NCBI RefSeq assembly: GCF_004027225.2
Contig: NC_046358.1
Location: 66,731,028 to 66,795,027 of the forward strand
DNA: 64,000 nt
Direction of reading: 5' to 3'
From: Strigops habroptila
Lineage: Eukaryota > Chordata > Aves > Psittaciformes > Psittacidae
The notes beneath the pieces were generated by a model that did no database searches, was not told the DNA's origin, and worked only from the letters and a program-made list of their open reading frames with translations. Below, one piece after another: positions 59,180 to 64,000 of the stretch; position 1 is the first letter of the stretch; the number at the start of each line of letters is the position of its first letter. The translations under genes and the position numbers were made by a program.

Positions 59180-59354
59180 GTGAGGCCCTGGCATAGGTTG
59201 CTTAGAGAAGCTGTGGCTGCCCCACCCCTGACAGTGTTCAAGACCAGGTTGGAGCAACATGGTCTAGTGGAAAGTGTCCCTACCCATGACAGTGGGTTAG
59301 AACTGGATGAGCTTTAAGGTCCCTTCCAACCCAAACCAGTCTGGAATTCTATGG
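59180..59354 (+). mobile_element. CR1 3' fragment, sense
   Basis: Starts at AGTGAGGCCCTGGCATAGG, lacks the ACAGGGCTTGG segment before GAGCAACATGG, and ends GTCTGGAATTCTATGG. About 175 bp, not coding. Confidence 0.92.
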
Positions 59355-62300
59355 TTTTATCGTCTGATGGCTGCAGAACATGTTTTCAGCAATGGCACGA
59401 TGACTGAATTTGTGTCCGTCCTGGCCACATCTGAATTACAAAAGGAGACTAATGTGCTGTTCATTTTCCATCAGAAGGAATTAGGGGGTAGGAAAAGAGC
59501 AGCAAGATACTTCATTGTCATGAACCTTAACAGCTAGGGGAGCAGAATTTCAGCGTATTTTTTAACAGGCAGTATAGACACAACCTTTATGTGCCTCAGC
59601 ACATACGCAATAAAGGATGACCTGCACTAAAACCAGTAAATATATTAAACAGTATTAAGACTGGATTTGTTAACCTAACTCATCCTCAATGTCTTCAGTA
59701 TAAGTAAACCATCACAATCCAAGAGGAAATGAAAGGTGTAGAAGCAAAGAAAGAGAAGATATATTCTAGAACATATCCAGTTTGCCTGTATGTCTGTCCT
59801 CCTCTTGGATGGCTAATAGGGAGAGATGGAGTTAGGAAAACTATTTTACTTGTCAACAATAATCAGGAAATAAGTAGTTTTATATTGTTCTTTTTTGTTT
59901 ACTTGGTTTTCTGCAAAATGAGGCATTTTTTCCTTTTCCAGAGACTGGGAGAAACAAACCCTTCACCAGTTTTACATGATTTTGCATTTCCTCCTGGCTG
60001 ATTTTTTATGGTTTCTCTTCTCTGACTTATGCCAAGAGCTATTTCAGCTTGACATATTGTAAGTACATTTTCTATCTATAATGAAATGGGGAAACGTGAA
60101 TGATGGATGTGTAGTAGGCTTGCTCATTCCGCTATGCCTTGCTATTGATAAGTAAGCTTAGGTAGACAGAAATGAACCTGTGTTTACTTCAAAGCCATCT
60201 GGGCTCCATTCAAGTCGTCTGCAGCACTGTGGGTGTCCTCTTGTCCTTGCAGTGATTCACGCCTCTTGCTACAGAAGATTTCCATTTTCCTCTTTATCTC
60301 ACTCCTTCTAAGTAAGTCAAATAAAATTGGTGATTTCTTCACATGGCATCTTTTAAATATACGATCTTTCTTCTTCTGTAAGCAGCTAATCAACTTTAAG
60401 TTCAAAAACATATATTAATGTTTTAATTTGATTTCTATAGTACATACATACTGATATTACTATAGCCAGATTCTAACCTGGTGTGGCTCAGTTTTCCAAG
60501 TGTAAAGTGAGAATGTTATTTCCTTTCACCATAAAGATTGCTTTGTAGCCTTGCTAGTTAGTATCAGTAACCTTTCACATAGTGAAAGTTAGTCACTGAC
60601 AGAGCATGAGTTAAAGCTCAAGATTGTCTGCATCTCCATGGATAATGTCTTTATGTTTTTATGCTGTGCATTTCATACGTCTTCACTGATTCACTGGGTT
60701 TTGTATTCACGGTTAAGTGTCCTCTGCCACTGTTATACAGCATTTTTAACTTTGAGTTCACGATCTGCTCCTGTTAGGAAAGGCTGCTAAGAAGCATTCC
60801 ACCCCTAGTGGCAGTTCAGTTTGGGTGGTAGATTTGTCATTTCGTACCAGTAAGATCTGATCTCCCATTCAGCTTTCAGATGCATTTAAGATTCTTATTT
60901 CCCAAGATGAAGCTGATTGAACAGTTGCTGTACCTTACCTCTTCCTTCACTTCTGCTAATTAATTTTAAGGTATTTTAAGGTCTAATTCAACTTCTAAAT
61001 GCCCAAATTAGACAAATATCTAATTTTTCTTTTTCCCCCCTCTATTTGAGAGAAATGATGCATTTGGGCAGTCAAGTCAGGCCAAGTAAGTCTCAGTCAT
61101 ACCAAGGAAATAGAAATATTCCCAGGTCTAAATTCTGACCTCATCTTTCTCTGGATGCAGGCTTGTTTCCCGCTTGCTTATCAGGGAAAGAAGCTAAGAG
61201 GAATTCTGACTTGTGAGATCCATGAATTCTGTGGCATGCAAGTAGAAATCCCCGGTCATGTTTCCATACATTCAGCAGGAGATCTGAAAAAACACCTTGA
61301 GCAAGATAGCTCTGTGCCTCCACTGCCAAGTTCTCCATGCCTCCATTTGGACACAAATTTCAAACCAAAAATGCCTGTCCTAGTTATTTTGTTTAGCTGT
61401 TGTGTTTTTAAGAGAAATTATCAATCGACAGTTCCCACTAGGAATAATGAAGACTTTAGCTTTATAGTCTTTTCTTACATTCCTCTACTCCTTCTGCAGT
61501 ACTTACAGGAATTTGAGATCATTTAAAGGGTCTAATTGCTTTGGGCTTTTAATTTTTCTGTTATTACACATAATTATTTTAAAATAATGGTTAGAAAATT
61601 AACCTTCAGAATTGAAGTACTGGATATTGAGTGGGCATGTTGATATAGGTTAGCTGGTACTCAGTAAATTCTCAGTTTCTCATTTCTACCCCTGACAGTG
61701 TTTTCAGCAAACAGCTGTAGAAAGAACATGGTAAATCTAAAGCTGTATAATCCATTATTTTTTTACAGTATTTATTTTTTTTTAAACCTATAAGCAGCTT
61801 GAATCTTGAGTACCAAGATTATCTTTTCTCTCTCCAGTAATCAGCAGTATCTTGTCAATTCAGTTGGGAGATACTAACTGCTTAGGAATGATTTTATCAC
61901 CCTGAAAACTTCAAGTATTTAGAATCAAATGTGAGAATGCCCATAATGTGATTCTAGGAGGAGAAATAATTTTCAAATAAGATCTGGTTAAATTGAAGAT
62001 GCTGCTTATTCATGGATTTAAAACAGACTTAATGAGTTATTAATGCAAAAGTTCAGGTCATTAAATGCACATTTTCCTTCACTTCTCTCTGACCCTTAAA
62101 GTGGATCATTGCCTTTCTTCTTTCTTGCTGAGAATCTTAGAATTCAACATGAAAGATGCTATCAGCACTATCTAAATATTAAAATTCTGACCATGTTTGC
62201 AATTTTCTGTGGGATTTTCTAATCATATTTATACAGAAGTATCACCTTTATTAGAGGATAGTTGTCTTTATTGACCTGAATCTTCTTGTCCTGTCAAGTG

Positions 62301-62821
62301 ATTTTTAAGGTTATAAAAATGTTATAGCTTGTACAGATGATCCAGTAAACATCCCATTTTGAATACGAGGCATCCACATTTTGATGGAGAAGTGATGAGA
62401 TGAATCACCTCAAGAATAGCCCATGTACCAGTCTTAATGATTCACAAGAAGACAAAGGATGTTTAACTGCAGTTGCAAAATGTTTGTGGTGTTCATCCTT
62501 TGCTGTCTGGTTTGTTGAACAACCATAATGTTTCTGCTGTTTTGAATAGAGTTTCTCCAGGGGTTCGGGTGCTGGACAGGGTATTACTGATACCCAAGAA
62601 AATATTCTGCTTTGTCTCAGATGGATAACAGCCTGTCTGTCTGAAGTCCACAGACCTTTTGGCAGCTGCTCTGTGGGCCTGAAGAAGTCACTTCTGCATA
62701 ATTACTCTGGAAGAGACTTGGAAGGACCAAGAATGGTAAATCACTGATAGCAGGTGGATTGCTTTGTAACATTTACATGATAACAACACTGAAGTCATTG
62801 CCTCTACTGCCTCTCCTGCCA
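59355..62821. other. Non-repeat sequence, no confirmed gene
   Basis: The longest open frame is 123 codons (61155-61526, plus) and matches no family I recognise. It has no splice or promoter context that argues for a gene. AT-rich elsewhere. Confidence 0.45.
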
Positions 62822-63214
62822 GGTGAATTGGGGCTATTCAGCCTGGAGAAGAGAAGCTGCATGGAGACCTCATAGCAGCCTTCCAGTTTCTGAAGGGGGC
62901 CTACAGGGATGATGGAGATGGACTCTTCATCAGGGAATGTAGCAACAGGACAAGGGGTGATGGGTTTAAACTGAAACAGGGGAAGTTCAGGTTAGGTATA
63001 AGGAAGAAGTTCTTCCCTGTGAGGGTGGGGAGGCGCTGGCACAGGTTGCCCAGAGAAGCTGTGGCTGCCCCATCCCTGGCAGTATTCAAGGCCAGGTTGG
63101 ACAAAGCCTTGGACGACATGGTCTAGTGGAAGGCGTCCCTGCCCATGACAGGGGTTTGGAACTGGGTGAGCTTTACTGTCCCTTCCAACCCAAACCATTC
63201 TGTGATTCTGTGAA
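62822..63214 (+). mobile_element. CR1 fragment, sense, well preserved
   Basis: Begins at GAATTGGGGCTATTCAGCCT and ends CCATTCTGTGATTCTGTGA. It contains the whole ORF2 C-terminal module and 3' UTR with GTCTAGTGGAAGGCGTCCC. A small deletion after GCTGCATGGAGACCTC and other indels break the frame upstream, though most of the module is conserved. Confidence 0.95.
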
Positions 63215-63398
63215 AAGAGTGCAATAGTAGAAATAAAATGAAATTTATACCATTACTCTGCTGTCATTTAGAAAAAAAAAATGTTCTCCAAATGATGCTA
63301 AGCAAATATATTTAAGCACTGCTGTGTGGTACTTAAATTATGCATTAATACCTTAGTGTCTTGCAGTTCAAAGTTGTTGGAGTAATTTATTTAATCTA

Positions 63399-63590
63399 TG
63401 AATCACAGACTGGTTTGAGTTGGAAAGGACCTTAAGATCATCCAGTTCCAACCTCCTGCCATGGTCAGGGACATGTCAGACTAGACCATGTCACCCAACA
63501 CTCTGCCCAACCTGGCTTTGAACACTGGCAGGGAGGGAGCATTTACCACTTTTTTGGGCAACCTGTGCCAGTGTCTCACCACCTTCACAG
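63399..63590 (-). mobile_element. CR1 3' fragment, antisense
   Basis: Has the tail ATGAATCACAGACTGG, a 3' UTR with GGGACATGTCAGACTAGACC (a variant also approximated at 20260-20281), and a truncation at ACCACCTTCACAG. About 190 bp. Confidence 0.92.
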
Positions 63591-63596
63591 TATTTC

Positions 63597-63622
63597 GTAG
63601 AATCATAGAATGGTTATGGTTG
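63597..63622 (-). mobile_element. Minimal CR1 3' tail abutting another CR1
   Basis: GTAGAATCATAGAATGGTTA followed by TGGTTG matches only the last ~25 bases of a CR1 3' end in antisense. It lies 6 bp from the truncation point of the preceding copy. It could be a very short second insertion or a rearranged piece. Confidence 0.6.
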
Positions 63623-64000
63623 TTCTCCAAAGGTCTACTTCGGTGCTGAAAACCTTAAGTTTCAGCACTGCTGCTAATTAATGAAAAAATACCACACTGG
63701 GTTAAAACCACCATTTTTTGGGTGCCCATTTGGTTTTGGATTACAGCAGAGATGCCTGGGGTAGATCTTACTGAAGAAGTTGTGCATCTGGGAACAAGGA
63801 AAGTGAATTCCAGCTCCATGCCACATTCTGTGGCTAGATTGTTTTCATGTCCTAGACAGTGTCATTCAAAATGAGCATAGTTGTTCTACTTTAGTGCAGA
63901 CTTTACTATGATTGCTTATTAATAGATGTAACTTAGATAAAGTGCATGAATTAGAATTACAAGATAAATCACCCTTATGTTTATGAGAGCATGTATGTGC
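63623..64000. other. Non-repeat sequence to the window end
   Basis: Nothing recognised. Confidence 0.5.

Noticed and set aside
61155..61526. 123-codon plus-strand frame in unique sequence
   Set aside because: No domain, no signal or membrane pattern that makes sense, no splice sites recognised. Length is within chance for the window.
1..64000. CRISPR arrays, bacterial operons, phage genes
   Set aside because: No regularly spaced identical repeats with unique spacers and no prokaryotic gene structure. The interspersed repeats are avian retroelements.

Overview
The window looks like bird nuclear DNA from an intergenic region or a very long intron. The main evidence is about two dozen 5'-truncated CR1 (chicken repeat 1) LINE fragments that share the avian CR1 3' end: a C-terminal ORF2 remnant, a GC-rich 3' UTR block and a terminal (ATTCTRTG)n tail. 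Two LTRs of bird endogenous-retrovirus type and one decayed retroviral pol fragment support this. Between repeats the DNA is AT-rich and full of stop codons. The LTR families and CR1 3' ends suggest a neoavian bird rather than a galliform, but I cannot name a species. There are no bacterial-type genes, operons, CRISPR arrays, rRNAs or tRNAs, and I found no host protein-coding gene that I can defend.

Layout. 1-8347 has no recognisable repeat. 8348-15108 holds four sense CR1 pieces and a minus-strand LTR with a ~50-bp internal tandem array (10752-11557). 15109-29080 is mostly unique sequence with three CR1 pieces. 29081-37857 has three antisense CR1 ends plus short palindromes and hairpins. 40695-42570 is a repeat cluster: an antisense CR1 split by a later sense CR1, then a GC-rich block of unknown origin, then a longer CR1 that still carries part of the reverse-transcriptase C-terminal region. 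46432-52532 contains three antisense CR1s, a full-length solo-type LTR (47066-47639, minus) and a frameshifted ERV reverse-transcriptase fragment (49390-49912, minus). 55415-63622 holds five or six more CR1 pieces, one with an unbroken ORF2 C-terminus.

I see no set of genes acting together. The most informative observations are structural: the nested CR1 pair with an inverted-copy filler at its junction, a 7-nt templated inverted insertion inside another CR1, a perfect 14-bp hairpin in unique sequence, and the tandem array inside the 10752 LTR. A few segments resemble exons (signal-peptide-like, membrane-anchor-like, Cys-rich). They are reported only as low-confidence findings because stop-free, splice-flanked stretches of that length are expected by chance in 64 kb. 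I did not find an undescribed biological system here.
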